Below, one piece after another: positions 51,912 to 62,300 of a stretch of DNA of 64,000 nucleotides (positions within the stretch are counted from its first letter, which is position 1; each line of letters begins with the position of its first letter). Source of the DNA: an uncultured Bacteroidales bacterium (GTDB taxonomy: Bacteria > Bacteroidota > Bacteroidia > Bacteroidales > Muribaculaceae); contig CACZAC010000008.1 of NCBI GenBank assembly GCA_902779125.1, positions 1 to 64,000 on the forward strand, written 5' to 3'. A program made the translations under genes and the position numbers. Below the pieces are notes generated by a model. The model was not told where the DNA came from, did no database searches, and saw nothing but the letters and a program-made list of their open reading frames with translations.

Positions 51912-54485
51912 TTATTTGTCCAAGATAAGCTGGATGACCCGGTTGATGTCACCCACCGTCACCTCGCCGTCACCATTCACGTCAGCACGCTTGAGTATGG
52001 AGTCAGGATACTGAAGGCCCAGAATGACCCCGATAATCACATTCACATCACCGACACTCACCTCAAGGTCACCGTTCACGTCACCCAAAACCGCCTCGTG
52101 ATAGACAAACGTGCGCACATCGCAATACTCGGTGTACTGTGCAGTCGTGCCTGTGACAAGGGTGCGATAGGCATAACGGGCACGGGCGTAATAGGTCTTA
52201 CCGTCTGTCAACTTGCCGGCACCCTTGATTGTGCCCAGTTGAGGGGTCTCAAAGGTGCCTTCGAGTGTGCCGTTATAGGTCGAACGAGAGGGGAATGTCT
52301 CAGAACTGCTGACTTGCACCCTCAACGACCCTGCACCCTCGACAGGGACAAATCGCAGGACATCAGTAGAATAGAGTACCGTATCGCCCTCAGTGGGGAA
52401 GACAAATACTGGCACTGACGGGATAACTTCAATTGTGATGAACGACGAGACAGGTGTTACCACTGTTGCCGCACCACGGGTCGCGGTCACACGCACATAG
52501 TAGGTTGTAGCACCCGACAGACGATATCGGGGGACAGTCCACTGCGGCTCTTCGACAAGGACTGTATCGGGCGAGGTCATCCTCTCGCTGGATGACAATT
52601 CCAGCAGATAAGAAGTACCTGGAGCACCAGCCGTCCAAGTGATGACGGGAGTCAGCGAAACATCTGTCGCTACAGGAGCCGGCGAGGTAATGCGCATCTC
52701 ACCCAGCGTGAAATTGCGCGGCTCACTCGCGTTGTCCCACTGGTTAAGACCACGTGCTACCACACGCCACCAGTAGGTGCCGCTGGTCAGGCAAGGAATC
52801 TTTGTCAAGGGACAACTCAACGAGTCCACTTCGACCTGTGCCACGAGCGACTGCATCTGCTGGTCGGCATAAACCTGCACCATGTAAGTTGCTGCATTGC
52901 CATCCCACTGCAGGAACGAGAGTTCAGGCACCTCGGCACCGTCCTCGGGATAAAGCAGTACGGGCTGTGCAGCCTGAGTGGGTTCTATACCGGGCATCAC
53001 AGGAGCATACTCATTCTCCCAGCGGTCAAGAATCGACACGGCATAACGGTAGCCCTCACGTTTATTGGCAGGCAAGGTATAGGAGGCCCAATAGCTCACG
53101 CCATCGATATACTTGGCCTGGGCATGGAAATCATTGTCCCCTAATCCATCGGGGATGGCATAAACGACATAACGCACATTGGGGATGCTGTCCCACGATA
53201 AGATGCCGTCGCTATAGGCAAGATTGGTTACCGTGGTATAGGTTTGGGCAGGATTTAGCCACGCCGGGGCGGGATTCAGCGCTATCGTCGAGTAAAGGCT
53301 GTCCTTGAGCCAGGTGCGCAACTGACGCACCTTACCGTCAATCACCTCCTTCTTGTTGCGCCACGTGCCGTAGCGGAAGTAAACCATACCCGGATTGCCA
53401 CCAGCAGCCATCGCTTCGCGCATGACACGTCCCTGCTTGACAAACTCTGCCAGCGTCCAGCCTTCTTCATCGGGAATCCACTGGCTGATGAAGATGTGAC
53501 GGTTAAAACGGGCGGCTATCTTGCCCCACCATGTGGTGACGCCAGTAAAAGTGCCTGTAGTCTTCCAATAGACCTGTGGTGCCAGGAAATCGATTGTGCC
53601 GCGTGTCACCCATGCCATGGGGTCGCTGTAAATCTGGTTGTATTGCCAATCGCTTCCAGGGCTGGGCTCCACACCATACTGGTCGGCCACCGCCTGGGAA
53701 CTGCAGGCTACGCCAGCGGGCCCGATGCCAAAGCGCACCCACGGCTTGGTCGATTTGACCATGTCGTTCACGTCCTTGACCATCTGGTTGACGTTCTCAC
53801 GGCGCCAATCACCCTGGGACATCATGCCGCCGCCTGCCTTATAGGCGCTATACAGGTCGGCATCGAGCGTGAACGACGGATTGTCCTGATTATAGAAATA
53901 ATCGTCAAACACCAGCCCGTCAACGTCATACTTCACGATGATGTCCTTGCACACGTCCACCACGCGTTGACGCACCTCGGGGATGCTGGGATTGAGCACC
54001 GTTTCATAGCTGGTGGTCAACAACCACTCGGGATGAGTGTGGATGTAGTCACGATCGCTTTGTCCCCACAGGTTCGAGCCGTGGCCATAGCGGTAAGGAT
54101 TCACCCAGGCATAGACCTCAATACCACGCTTGTGTGCCTCCTCGACAAGAAATCCAAACGGGTCAAAGGCTGGAGCCACGCCACGCGTGCCCGACACATA
54201 GCTGGACCAGGGTTCGTAGGCCGAGTTATACATTGCGTCACACATCGCCCTGACGTGATAATACACTACATTGATGTGGTTCACGCGCATGGTGTCAAGC
54301 ATTTTGCGGCAGGCATTCTGCACGATGGGCGTGTTGCTAGCCGTGATGGCGCCGCTGGGCCAATCGCTCAGGTAGGCTGTCATCCAGATGCCGCGCTGCT
54401 CCCGTTTGGGAGGCATATCGGCTGCCATGACAAAACTGGCGACAAATGTCACCAGTAATGCCATTATGATTATATTTCTTTTCAT
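51912..54485 (-). CDS. Secreted GHL10 (family 10-like) glycoside hydrolase with Fn3-like and dockerin-like modules
   Basis: 857 residues. Signal peptide MKRNIIIMALLVTFVASFVM. The N-terminal 380 residues are a TIM-barrel of the GHL10/PF02638 family: RGIWMTAYLSDWPSG, INVVYYHVRAMCDAMYNSAY, VDGLVFDDYFY (Asp194/Asp195) and the FLAPQVYW segment. E. coli DigH, of the same family, cleaves denuded peptidoglycan glycan chains. Several beta-sandwich modules (Fn3-like) fill residues 400-790. The EF-hand pair is DVNGDLEVSVGD and DVNGDGEVTVGD. It follows the surface lipoprotein gene, with a dispersed palindrome (54499-54526) between them. Confidence 0.9.
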   Translation of the reverse strand: MKRNIIIMALLVTFVASFVMAADMPPKREQRGIWMTAYLSDWPSGAITASNTPIVQNACRKMLDTMRVNHINVVYYHVRAMCDAMYNSAYEPWSSYVSGTRGVAPAFDPFGFLVEEAHKRGIEVYAWVNPYRYGHGSNLWGQSDRDYIHTHPEWLLTTSYETVLNPSIPEVRQRVVDVCKDIIVKYDVDGLVFDDYFYNQDNPSFTLDADLYSAYKAGGGMMSQGDWRRENVNQMVKDVNDMVKSTKPWVRFGIGPAGVACSSQAVADQYGVEPSPGSDWQYNQIYSDPMAWVTRGTIDFLAPQVYWKTTGTFTGVTTWWGKIAARFNRHIFISQWIPDEEGWTLAEFVKQGRVMREAMAAGGNPGMVYFRYGTWRNKKEVIDGKVRQLRTWLKDSLYSTIALNPAPAWLNPAQTYTTVTNLAYSDGILSWDSIPNVRYVVYAIPDGLGDNDFHAQAKYIDGVSYWASYTLPANKREGYRYAVSILDRWENEYAPVMPGIEPTQAAQPVLLYPEDGAEVPELSFLQWDGNAATYMVQVYADQQMQSLVAQVEVDSLSCPLTKIPCLTSGTYWWRVVARGLNQWDNASEPRNFTLGEMRITSPAPVATDVSLTPVITWTAGAPGTSYLLELSSSERMTSPDTVLVEEPQWTVPRYRLSGATTYYVRVTATRGAATVVTPVSSFITIEVIPSVPVFVFPTEGDTVLYSTDVLRFVPVEGAGSLRVQVSSSETFPSRSTYNGTLEGTFETPQLGTIKGAGKLTDGKTYYARARYAYRTLVTGTTAQYTEYCDVRTFVYHEAVLGDVNGDLEVSVGDVNVIIGVILGLQYPDSILKRADVNGDGEVTVGDINRVIQLILDK

Positions 54486-54498
54486 AGCTCAGAGTTTT

Positions 54499-54526
54499 GT
54501 AGAGACGCAAAATTTTGCGTCTCTAC
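54499..54526. repeat. Perfect dispersed palindrome (GTAGAGACGCAAAA and its complement)
   Basis: Two 14-base arms with no gap: GTAGAGACGCAAAA then TTTTGCGTCTCTAC. A degenerate copy sits at 911-938. It lies 13 bases before the GHL10 start codon, so it forms a strong hairpin in the mRNA leader of that gene. The form and spread suggest a REP/MITE-like element. Confidence 0.85.
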
Positions 54527-54536
54527 TTTTATGTCC

Positions 54537-56267
54537 TTAGAACAGATTGGTCAGGCGCGGGTTGATGCACACACCCAAAATCCTGTCCTTGTTACCGTTG
54601 AAGTTATAAACCTTGCCGTCCTCGGGGTTGAAGTAGTAGAGTCCGGTGGTATAGGTCTTCTCGGTCGTAGCGGCACGGAAGCCGAAATAGACGTAATGTG
54701 TCTGGGCATCTACGGCAAACTGCGTGGTGTAAACACCCTCGGCATCAGTCGTGTTGATGGGATCGGCCTCCATGGTGATGAAGTGAACGTACTTGTCATA
54801 GGTCACCGTGGCATTCTCGGCAGGAATCTGATACTGGGTGAAGCCCACGCCAGGCGTGGTGCCCTTGGTCATCCACACATACAGGTAGCCCAGGTCCTCG
54901 TCGAGCGTGAAAGCGCGCGGCTGGGTGGTCTCGAGCACAATGGGATGCGGAATGGGCACGCCAGTACCGGTCTTGCCGATATCGCTCGGACGGAAGCGGT
55001 AGATACCATTACCCGAATAGTTCTTGCCCCACCAGAACATGCCCGTGCGGTCGAGGTAGAGTCCCGTGTGGATAGCACCATAGGCGATGCCCTGTCCGTA
55101 GTAACTCAACTGGTTGTTGATCACAAAGTAGCCAGCCGTGCTGGTGTAGTTGGTCTGCTCGGTCTCGCCACGTGCCGTGAGCGGGAGCGTACGGATTCCC
55201 GTATTGCGGTCGGTGTAGTAGAGGCTGGTGCCGTCGGTACAACCCTGGAAGGGGTCGTTGAAGGCGGGACCGCCCACATTGGTAACCATGACATTGGTTG
55301 TCGAGCCGTCGGCGCTCATGACGGTGATTTTGCCATCGCCCAGGTTACCGGCCTCATCATTGATGTAGTAATACTGCTTGCCGCAGTCCAGGATATAGAC
55401 GTTGTCCTGCTCAATGACATCGGTCTCGGTCACCGTCTTCTCGGTGGCAAATACCAGTGTAGTGGGCATATTGCCTGAGCTGACGCCCATATCAAACGGC
55501 AGGTTTTTGGTGCCGGGAGGCAGCTGGGAGAGGTCTACCAGTTTCACCGCCATGATATTTCCGCCCTGAGTGGCATAATAGAGCGTGGGAGCGGGAATTG
55601 ATGAGCCCACCTGCACGTTCACATAGCTATCCTCCAGACGGCGGTTCTCGCCGTTGATGTCAAACCACGTCTGCAACGTAATCTTTTGCGAACCGATGTT
55701 GCTGAAGGTCAACTTGCCGGGGTTGTCGATAGTACCGTCCTCGTGGCTGTAGCCCTCAAAGGTCGTAATCAGGTTACCCTCGGCATCGCGCGTGCCCTCG
55801 GGGAACGTCCACACATACTTGCAGGTCAAATTCTCGGGGTTGGGCAACTCGATATCGAGACTCACGTTCACATCGTTGATGACAACAGGTGTCGCACTCT
55901 GCTCAACAACGCTCAACATGGGAGCAATGTCATAGATGAGCAGCGGATAGGTGCGGCTTCCCACGCCGTCAACCGTCAGCGTCACCTGATAGATGCCAGC
56001 CTTGTCATACTTGTGAGAGGGATTCATTTCGGTGGAACTTGTACCGTCGCCGAAATCCCATCTCACTTGGCCCGACTTGGAAGAAGTGTTGGTAAACTCC
56101 ACTGTCGATACCACATAGAAGTCCAGACCATAGCGGTCATCGTCCACCCTATAGGTGAAATCCACATCCTTGGTGGCAAAATTGTCATAGTCGGGTGTCT
56201 TGTCGATACACGACACGGCAAACATCGCCATCATGATAATGAATGCTATTTTATTGAATGTCTTCAT
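54537..56267 (-). CDS. PKD-domain surface lipoprotein of the SusC/D locus
   Basis: 576 residues. Lipobox IIMMAMFAVSC; the mature protein starts IDKTPDYDNF. A PKD domain (residues about 45-115) shows the hallmark VRWDFGDGTSSTEMNPSH. After a short domain, residues about 220-570 form repeated aromatic/Gly strand motifs (LYYATQGGNIMAVKL, LYYTDRNTGIRTLPL, FWWGKNYSGNGIYRF), consistent with a beta-propeller. It occupies the SusE/SusF place in the locus and probably binds the substrate at the cell surface. Function is inferred from position and lipidation. Confidence 0.8.
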   Translation of the reverse strand: MKTFNKIAFIIMMAMFAVSCIDKTPDYDNFATKDVDFTYRVDDDRYGLDFYVVSTVEFTNTSSKSGQVRWDFGDGTSSTEMNPSHKYDKAGIYQVTLTVDGVGSRTYPLLIYDIAPMLSVVEQSATPVVINDVNVSLDIELPNPENLTCKYVWTFPEGTRDAEGNLITTFEGYSHEDGTIDNPGKLTFSNIGSQKITLQTWFDINGENRRLEDSYVNVQVGSSIPAPTLYYATQGGNIMAVKLVDLSQLPPGTKNLPFDMGVSSGNMPTTLVFATEKTVTETDVIEQDNVYILDCGKQYYYINDEAGNLGDGKITVMSADGSTTNVMVTNVGGPAFNDPFQGCTDGTSLYYTDRNTGIRTLPLTARGETEQTNYTSTAGYFVINNQLSYYGQGIAYGAIHTGLYLDRTGMFWWGKNYSGNGIYRFRPSDIGKTGTGVPIPHPIVLETTQPRAFTLDEDLGYLYVWMTKGTTPGVGFTQYQIPAENATVTYDKYVHFITMEADPINTTDAEGVYTTQFAVDAQTHYVYFGFRAATTEKTYTTGLYYFNPEDGKVYNFNGNKDRILGVCINPRLTNLF

Positions 56268-56308
56268 ATTCAGTAGTCAGCTAGATGCTAATAGCTCATG
56301 GCTAAAAG

Positions 56309-57355
56309 CTAGTTCAACGTCACTTCTTTGTTATCAGTAGTCACACCCACCTTGCCTTCGGTGTCATACACGCGGAATTGGGGTTCCAGATAGTAGGTGC
56401 GGGTGAAATTCACCGTGTAGACCTTGTCGGCCGTGTTGTAAATCCACGACGTGAAGGGAATCGTCTCGAGCATGCTCTTGAAATAGGGCATGAACTGGCG
56501 GCGCACCGTTGTAATCTTGCCACCCGTGTCATCGCTGTAACGCGAGAAGAGCCAGAATGCCGACTTGTAAACCGGCTGCACATTCACACCCGACGGGGCT
56601 TCACTCTGGTTGGCGATTTCATGGAAAATGGCTTTTCCATCATCGCCCACCGTGATGTAGTAGTAATGGTCCACTTCATCGGTGGTGAACCAGGCATTGG
56701 ACTTGTCATCGGTCGTCGTGTCGGTCGGAAAATCGATGTTGTACTGGGCATTCAACTGCTCAAACAGCTCGATAGGGAAGTTGTACTTGATATAGACGTT
56801 GCGCAGGTCGTTGTAGTAGGTGCTGTCCTTGGTCAATGCGTTGACCATGTAGGCCATGAACTCGTCCCGGAACGTCGAGGGATAATAACTGTCAAACTTC
56901 TCCTGGTCCCACTCCTCAGGATTCACCCAAGTCACAGGGGCGAGGGTGCGGGAAGTGGGGAAACTGTCGGTCAGCACATACTCGTAACCATCCCACACGG
57001 CTTTGCTGTGGGGATAAGTGGCTACCATCTGGCTGGAACGCACCGTATCGGTCAAGGAGTAGTTCTTGGTGTAAGCCAGCGACGTGGTCAACTTGCTGGT
57101 CGCCGTAGCGGTCTGCTCACGCTTGATGAGGCACCACACCTCGCTGTGGTCAATCGCTTTTTCGCTAGTGGTATAGTACTTGCCCTTGAAGGTGGCATAG
57201 CGGCCCGCCTTGACCACCGTGGAGCCTTGCTCCCAGTCCACTGTGGGCAGCACCTGACCCAGTTGTCCGTTGTCGGCAAACGGGTCATGTATCGCACACG
57301 AGGTGGTAAGCAACGCTACCAGAGCTATCAGTCCATATAATTTATATCGTTTCAT
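56309..57355 (-). CDS. Lipoprotein of unknown function in the SusC/D locus
   Basis: About 348 residues from ATG 57355. Lipobox LIALVALLTTSC, mature end AIHDPFADNG. The rest has no domain that I recognise: charged and aromatic-rich (YYTTSEKAIDHSEVW, TYYLEPQFRVYDTEG). It lies between SusD and the PKD lipoprotein with gaps of about 40 bp on each side. Probably a surface glycan-binding accessory of the transport complex, by position only. Confidence 0.7.
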   Translation of the reverse strand: MKRYKLYGLIALVALLTTSCAIHDPFADNGQLGQVLPTVDWEQGSTVVKAGRYATFKGKYYTTSEKAIDHSEVWCLIKREQTATATSKLTTSLAYTKNYSLTDTVRSSQMVATYPHSKAVWDGYEYVLTDSFPTSRTLAPVTWVNPEEWDQEKFDSYYPSTFRDEFMAYMVNALTKDSTYYNDLRNVYIKYNFPIELFEQLNAQYNIDFPTDTTTDDKSNAWFTTDEVDHYYYITVGDDGKAIFHEIANQSEAPSGVNVQPVYKSAFWLFSRYSDDTGGKITTVRRQFMPYFKSMLETIPFTSWIYNTADKVYTVNFTRTYYLEPQFRVYDTEGKVGVTTDNKEVTLN

Positions 57356-57395
57356 AATTGTTGTCAACTATTAACTGTTATCTATTAACTATTCA

Positions 57396-59309
57396 CTACT
57401 CTTGGGTCAACGAGGTGACTTCGCCGTAATTATGTGCCCATATCATGGGTTCCTGCAACCACTTGTAGTTCTTGTAGGCACCCAGACGCTCGAGTTCCTG
57501 GCGATTGTACTTTTCCTCGGTCTCGGGGTCGTAGTTGATGCGCTGAATCCAGGTGTTCTCCTTCTGCTCCTCGGTCAAGCCGTCAATCCAGTAGGCTGAA
57601 TAGAGGTTGTAGGGACGGCGCAGGGTGGGATAAACGATTTCCTGGTTGTCACCGATGCCGTAGTGGTTGCGGTTGTTACTGTAGTGGTAACGGCGCATGT
57701 CGGTCCACTGCTCGGGTTGCAGATACATGGCAATGTACTTCTGCTGCATCAGGTCGCTCAACGTGAATTCACTGGGGTTGAAGAACCAGTGCTTGTTGCC
57801 GCGGTCGGTCACCTTGTGCACAGCCACGTTCTTGCCCTTGTAGTAGTCCTCGTTGTCGAGGAATGCGGCAATCTGGCCATCCCAGTACTCTGCAGGCTGG
57901 TAGCCGGGGGCGCCGCCAGCAACCGAGTTACCGGGATACTTGTTATCGGTGTTCGCATTATAGTTGGGATTGACATACATCTTCAAGAAGGCGGCAAGAT
58001 GGCGCTGGATGTTCCACTGGGTGGCTTCCTTGGCCAGAGCACAAGCCTCGGTCTTCTTGCCCATCCAGTACATGGCCTCGGCCTTGATAAAGTAGAGTTC
58101 CTCCATCGTGAAGATGGGGTTGTAGGCATCGGCGGCACCAGCATAGGCGCCCATGTACAGGTTGGGATAGTTGGCAATCTTATAGGATGTACCCATACCG
58201 ATGTTGTTCTCCAGATAGCGCATCTTGATGCGTTCACTGGCCACCGACGGGCTCGCGGGTCCCGTGCGGGCAATCATCAGCAGGCCGCAACGCGGGTCGT
58301 TGGCAAAGCCGTCGTGGGCACCCTCGGCATTGAACATGCCGCAGGTCATCTCGTTGTCGGGCTTGCTGATACCCATCAGGTCCACCATAAAGAACTTGCT
58401 GGGGATGGCACTGCCCAACAGGTTGCCACGCGACTCCCAGGAGTTGATGACGGGCTGGGCAACACTCCAAACGGCGTTCTGCGTACCCGTTCCACCGTCC
58501 CAGTAATAACGCGGCTCGTTGCCGAACCATGCGTCACGACCGCCCTGATAGTCAAACACGTCGCCCTTGCGCCACTGGTTGATGGCGGCATCGGCAGCGT
58601 CGATAATCTTCTGGCACATCGCGGGGCTGCGGTCCACATTGGGGATGTTGCGCAACAGCAGGCGGGCCTTGATGGCATATACCAGGCCTTTCCACTTCTC
58701 CAAGTCACCGCCATAGACGCGGTCTTCCTTTGGTGTGAGCGGCTGGTTATCTGGGCTGTTGACAATGGCGGGGTCCTCATACATCTTGATGAGGTCTTCG
58801 CACTCTTGCATCATCCAGGCATATACCGAGGCTTGGGTGTCATAGGTGGGAGCGATGCTCTGATAAGCCTCGCTGCGGGGGATATCGCCAAAGGCATCGG
58901 TCGTCAACTGGGTGGACATCAGCATGATGGTGCGGCCTATCAACTCGTAGTTAGGCGAATTGATGGCCTTGGAGTTGTTCACCAGATTGACGGTGTTCTT
59001 GCCGATGTCATAGAAATGGCGGCGCCACATCGGGTGGCGGTTCATCGTCAGCATCTCCCACTCGCACTTGTAGCTGTAGGCACCCACCGAACTCTTGCCG
59101 CCGGTGGTGAGCATCTGGGAGAAGTAGGCGTAGTATTCGCTGTGGTCATAAACAATCTGCTGGGCGTAATAGATGATGACGGGCAGACCGTCCTTGGCAT
59201 CAATCACATGGGCCCTGTCGGGGTTGACGTTATCGTCGAGGACATCGTTACAGCTCACCGACACCAGGCCAACCAGCATCAATAATGCTAAAAATTTGAT
59301 CTTTTTCAT
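57396..59309 (-). CDS. SusD/RagB-family surface lipoprotein
   Basis: About 637 residues from ATG 59309. The longer frame to 59435 runs back into SusC and is not used. Lipobox LLMLVGLVSVSC, then NDVLDDNVNPDRAH. Helix-rich TPR-like layout with SusD features: TTDAFGDIPRSEAYQS, YAIKARLLLRNIPN, FTMEELYFIKAEAMYWMG and the C-terminal region around QQKYIAMYLQPEQWTDMRRY, matching the SusD-like_2 subgroup. It caps the SusC pore and delivers oligosaccharides. Starts 13 bp after susC. Confidence 0.93.
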   Translation of the reverse strand: MKKIKFLALLMLVGLVSVSCNDVLDDNVNPDRAHVIDAKDGLPVIIYYAQQIVYDHSEYYAYFSQMLTTGGKSSVGAYSYKCEWEMLTMNRHPMWRRHFYDIGKNTVNLVNNSKAINSPNYELIGRTIMLMSTQLTTDAFGDIPRSEAYQSIAPTYDTQASVYAWMMQECEDLIKMYEDPAIVNSPDNQPLTPKEDRVYGGDLEKWKGLVYAIKARLLLRNIPNVDRSPAMCQKIIDAADAAINQWRKGDVFDYQGGRDAWFGNEPRYYWDGGTGTQNAVWSVAQPVINSWESRGNLLGSAIPSKFFMVDLMGISKPDNEMTCGMFNAEGAHDGFANDPRCGLLMIARTGPASPSVASERIKMRYLENNIGMGTSYKIANYPNLYMGAYAGAADAYNPIFTMEELYFIKAEAMYWMGKKTEACALAKEATQWNIQRHLAAFLKMYVNPNYNANTDNKYPGNSVAGGAPGYQPAEYWDGQIAAFLDNEDYYKGKNVAVHKVTDRGNKHWFFNPSEFTLSDLMQQKYIAMYLQPEQWTDMRRYHYSNNRNHYGIGDNQEIVYPTLRRPYNLYSAYWIDGLTEEQKENTWIQRINYDPETEEKYNRQELERLGAYKNYKWLQEPMIWAHNYGEVTSLTQE

Positions 59310-59322
59310 AGTCGTTGGCCTT

Positions 59323-62300
59323 TTAGAATGTTGCTTTAAGCGTGAAATTGAAACTGCGCGTGCTGGGCACGTTGTAATTGTCGATGCCGGCGCTACCCGT
59401 ACCGCCACCAGTACCTGCAAGCACGGCGGGGTCATTGCCGCGATATTTGGTCAACAGGAACAGGTTGCGCGCTGTAGCCGTCAACGACAAGCCCTTGACG
59501 GGCCAGGTGCGCTTGAAGTGCTTGCCGAAGTCATAGCTCAGCGTCACATAACTCAAGCGGATATAGGAACCGTCCTCGATAAAGTTGGACGATACAGTCG
59601 AGTAATAGGTGTTGATGAAATATGAGTCAAGCACGATGGGCGTCGTGTTCTTGACATAGGTCGTTGTTCCATCGGGGCCGGGGACAGCCTGCACACCGTC
59701 GATGATATACTCGCGGTTGCGATACCTGTCATAGAGGCTGCTCATGCCGTTGGTGATCTGGCTGCGGCCAGTGACGTTGACCACGTCACCGCCCTTGCGG
59801 CCGTCGAACAGGAACGACAGCGTGGCGTTCTTGTAACGCAATGTGCTGCCCACACCCAGCAGCCAGTCGGGCTCGCGGTTACCGATGTAGAGGCCCTTGG
59901 CGGCATCGATGATGGGATAACCGTTCTCGTCACACACGACGCGGCCTTCGGGGTCACGCACGTAGTCTTTACCCGAGATACCCGTCGATGACTCGTGCAA
60001 TCGGGCAACGGGGAAGATGTCGCCATACTGGGTGCCCTGGATCTCAGTCAACTCGTTGGGCAGGTAGAGCACCTTGCTGCGGTTGAACGAGAAGTTGGCC
60101 AGAGCGGTCCATGAGAAGTCGCTGGCCTTGATAATGTCCTGGTTCAACGAGATTTCCATACCATGGTTCTTCAGGCTACCCTCGTTGCGGGTCTGGAGAA
60201 TCACACCCGAGGCGGGCGACACACGCACCGTCACAATCTGGTTATCGACCGTCGTCGAGTAGTAGGCAATGTCGAGACGTGTCCAGTTGTGGAAGAAGCG
60301 CAAATCAGCGCCAATCTCCCACGACTTGGTCATCTCGGGAACGAGGTCAACGGCGCGCGATGTGGTGGGATCCACACCATAGCCACCATCGGGGAAAAGG
60401 GTCCACTGCTTGTAGGTGTCGGTGAACAGGAAGGCCTGGCAGTCTTTACCCACCTTGGCCCAGTTGCCACGCAACTTGCCGTAACTGAACCAATCGTTGC
60501 TCAAGTTAAACAGTTCGCTGAAGATGACACCGGCGGTGATCGACGGATAGAAGAATGTCGTCTGTGTGGACTGCCTCAAGGTCGATGAGCCGTCCATTCG
60601 GGCGGTAGCCGAAATCTGGGCCATACCCTTGTAGTCAAATCGCAGTTCACCGAAGTGTCCGTAGATGTTCCTCTTGCTGTGGTAGAGCGTGGGATGGTTG
60701 CTGATGAGCAGGTCGCCGTTAGTGAAGTCGGTGTTGTTGAAGCTGTAGAACTCACCACCCAGCTGGAAGTGCTCGTTATACATCGAGGCTTCCACTCCAC
60801 GTGTTTCCTTGTATTCCAGACCATAGAGAGCACTTACCGTATAATCCTCGGCAAAGGTGTGCTGATAGGTGGTCAGGAACTGCATGTTCAGCAATGAGCC
60901 ACGTGAGGGCTGGAAGCTGTATGAACCGAATTTGGACTGCATGTCCGAAAGCTTGGTCTGTACATCATCGGCCATGGGATCGACCAGGTCGCCGTCATAG
61001 ATGCGGGGCACCGTATAGGAGTCATACATCGAGTAGCTCTTGTCATAGCCCATCTTGCCGGTGAACACCAGGTTCTTAATCGGCTCATAACTGATTTGGC
61101 CATTGATGACGAAACGGTTGCCTTCGGTCTGGCTCCAGTCCATGTAACGGCCAAAATAGGGTGACACGGCACCATTGATGCGCTCGGTGTCGAGCAGGTT
61201 CTCCCAGTGGTCATAGTAGGCCCACCAGTTCACATGGCCCTCAAGGGTGCGGTAGTCGCTCATGTTCTTGTTGATACCCCAGTTGTAGATGGTGGACATC
61301 GAGTTGCCGAAGCCGCGTGACTTGCGGTTCATGAAGTTGGCGCTCAACTGCACCGTCACTTTATCGCTGGGTTTGTATACACCCTTGATGAGGGCATTCA
61401 CCTGTTTGCGGTAGTCCTTGGGGACAATACCCTGATTGTCATAGTAAGACACCGAAGCATAAGACGAGAACTTCTCGGAACCACCGCTCACGCTCACGTC
61501 ATATTTCTGGAGAATACCGGTCTTGAGGAAATCCTTCAAGTTGTTGTAATAGGTGTCATTCTCGTTCATGTAGGGGCCCCAGCCGCCGCTGCCCATGTTT
61601 TCCTTGTACATACCCTTAGCACCGGGTATAAAGGTGCTCTGAATCTTGGGCAATCGGTAGGGAGTATTCAACTCGAGCGAGGCCGAAGCCGAGACAGTGA
61701 CCTCGCCATTGGTACCGCCGCTTTTGGTGGTGACCATGATGACGCCGTTTGCCGCCTCCTGGCCATAGAGGGCCGATGCGGCAGCACCCTTCAGCACCGT
61801 GATGTTGTCGATGTCGTTGGGATTCATGTCGGCGAGCGTTGAAGCACCACCGCGAATGGCCATACCATCAATGATAATCAGCGGCTCGTTGTTCATCGAG
61901 TTGTTCATCGACGAGATAGCGCGGATGATGACCTGGGTTGAGGAGTTGGGCGAACTGCCGCCGGTGCTTACCTGCAGACCGGCGATCTTGCCCTGCAGCG
62001 AGTTGGCGAAGTTGGTGGAACCGCCAGCGGTCACCTGTTCCTCGTCGAGGGACTGAACGGCAAAGTTCAGTTTCTTCTTCTCCTGGGTCTGGCCCATGGC
62101 GGTCACCACGACCTCGCCCAGCACTTGAGCATTGTCTTCAAGGGCGATATTGACCACCGATTGCCCGGCGCCAATCTTTACGCTCTTGGGATTCATGCCC
62201 ACGTAGCTCACGTCGAGCACGTCGCCGTCGCCTGCCTCAATCGAGAAACGGCCGTCTAAGTCGGTCGCCGTGCCTCGCGTCGTACCGTGCACCTTGACCG

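Noticed and set aside
53496-54458. 320-codon plus-strand frame opposite the GHL10 gene, and a similar one at 56378-57340
   Set aside because: Antisense shadows with low-complexity His/Val/Gly-rich translation; the minus-strand genes have clear domains.
22219-54485. T9SS sorting domains at the ends of the dockerin-tailed proteins
   Set aside because: Their ends are EF-hand loops plus a helix, not the beta-strand pattern with GxY(I/V)V and a basic end seen in the 22219 protein.
57663-59285. 540-codon open frame on the plus strand opposite susD
   Set aside because: It mirrors the SusD gene, has no start context, signal or recognisable domain, and such long antisense frames also occur opposite many other genes here because of codon bias.
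57396-59435. SusD start at 59435
   Set aside because: The first 42 codons overlap the end of susC and give a non-signal sequence; the lipoprotein signal begins at 59309.
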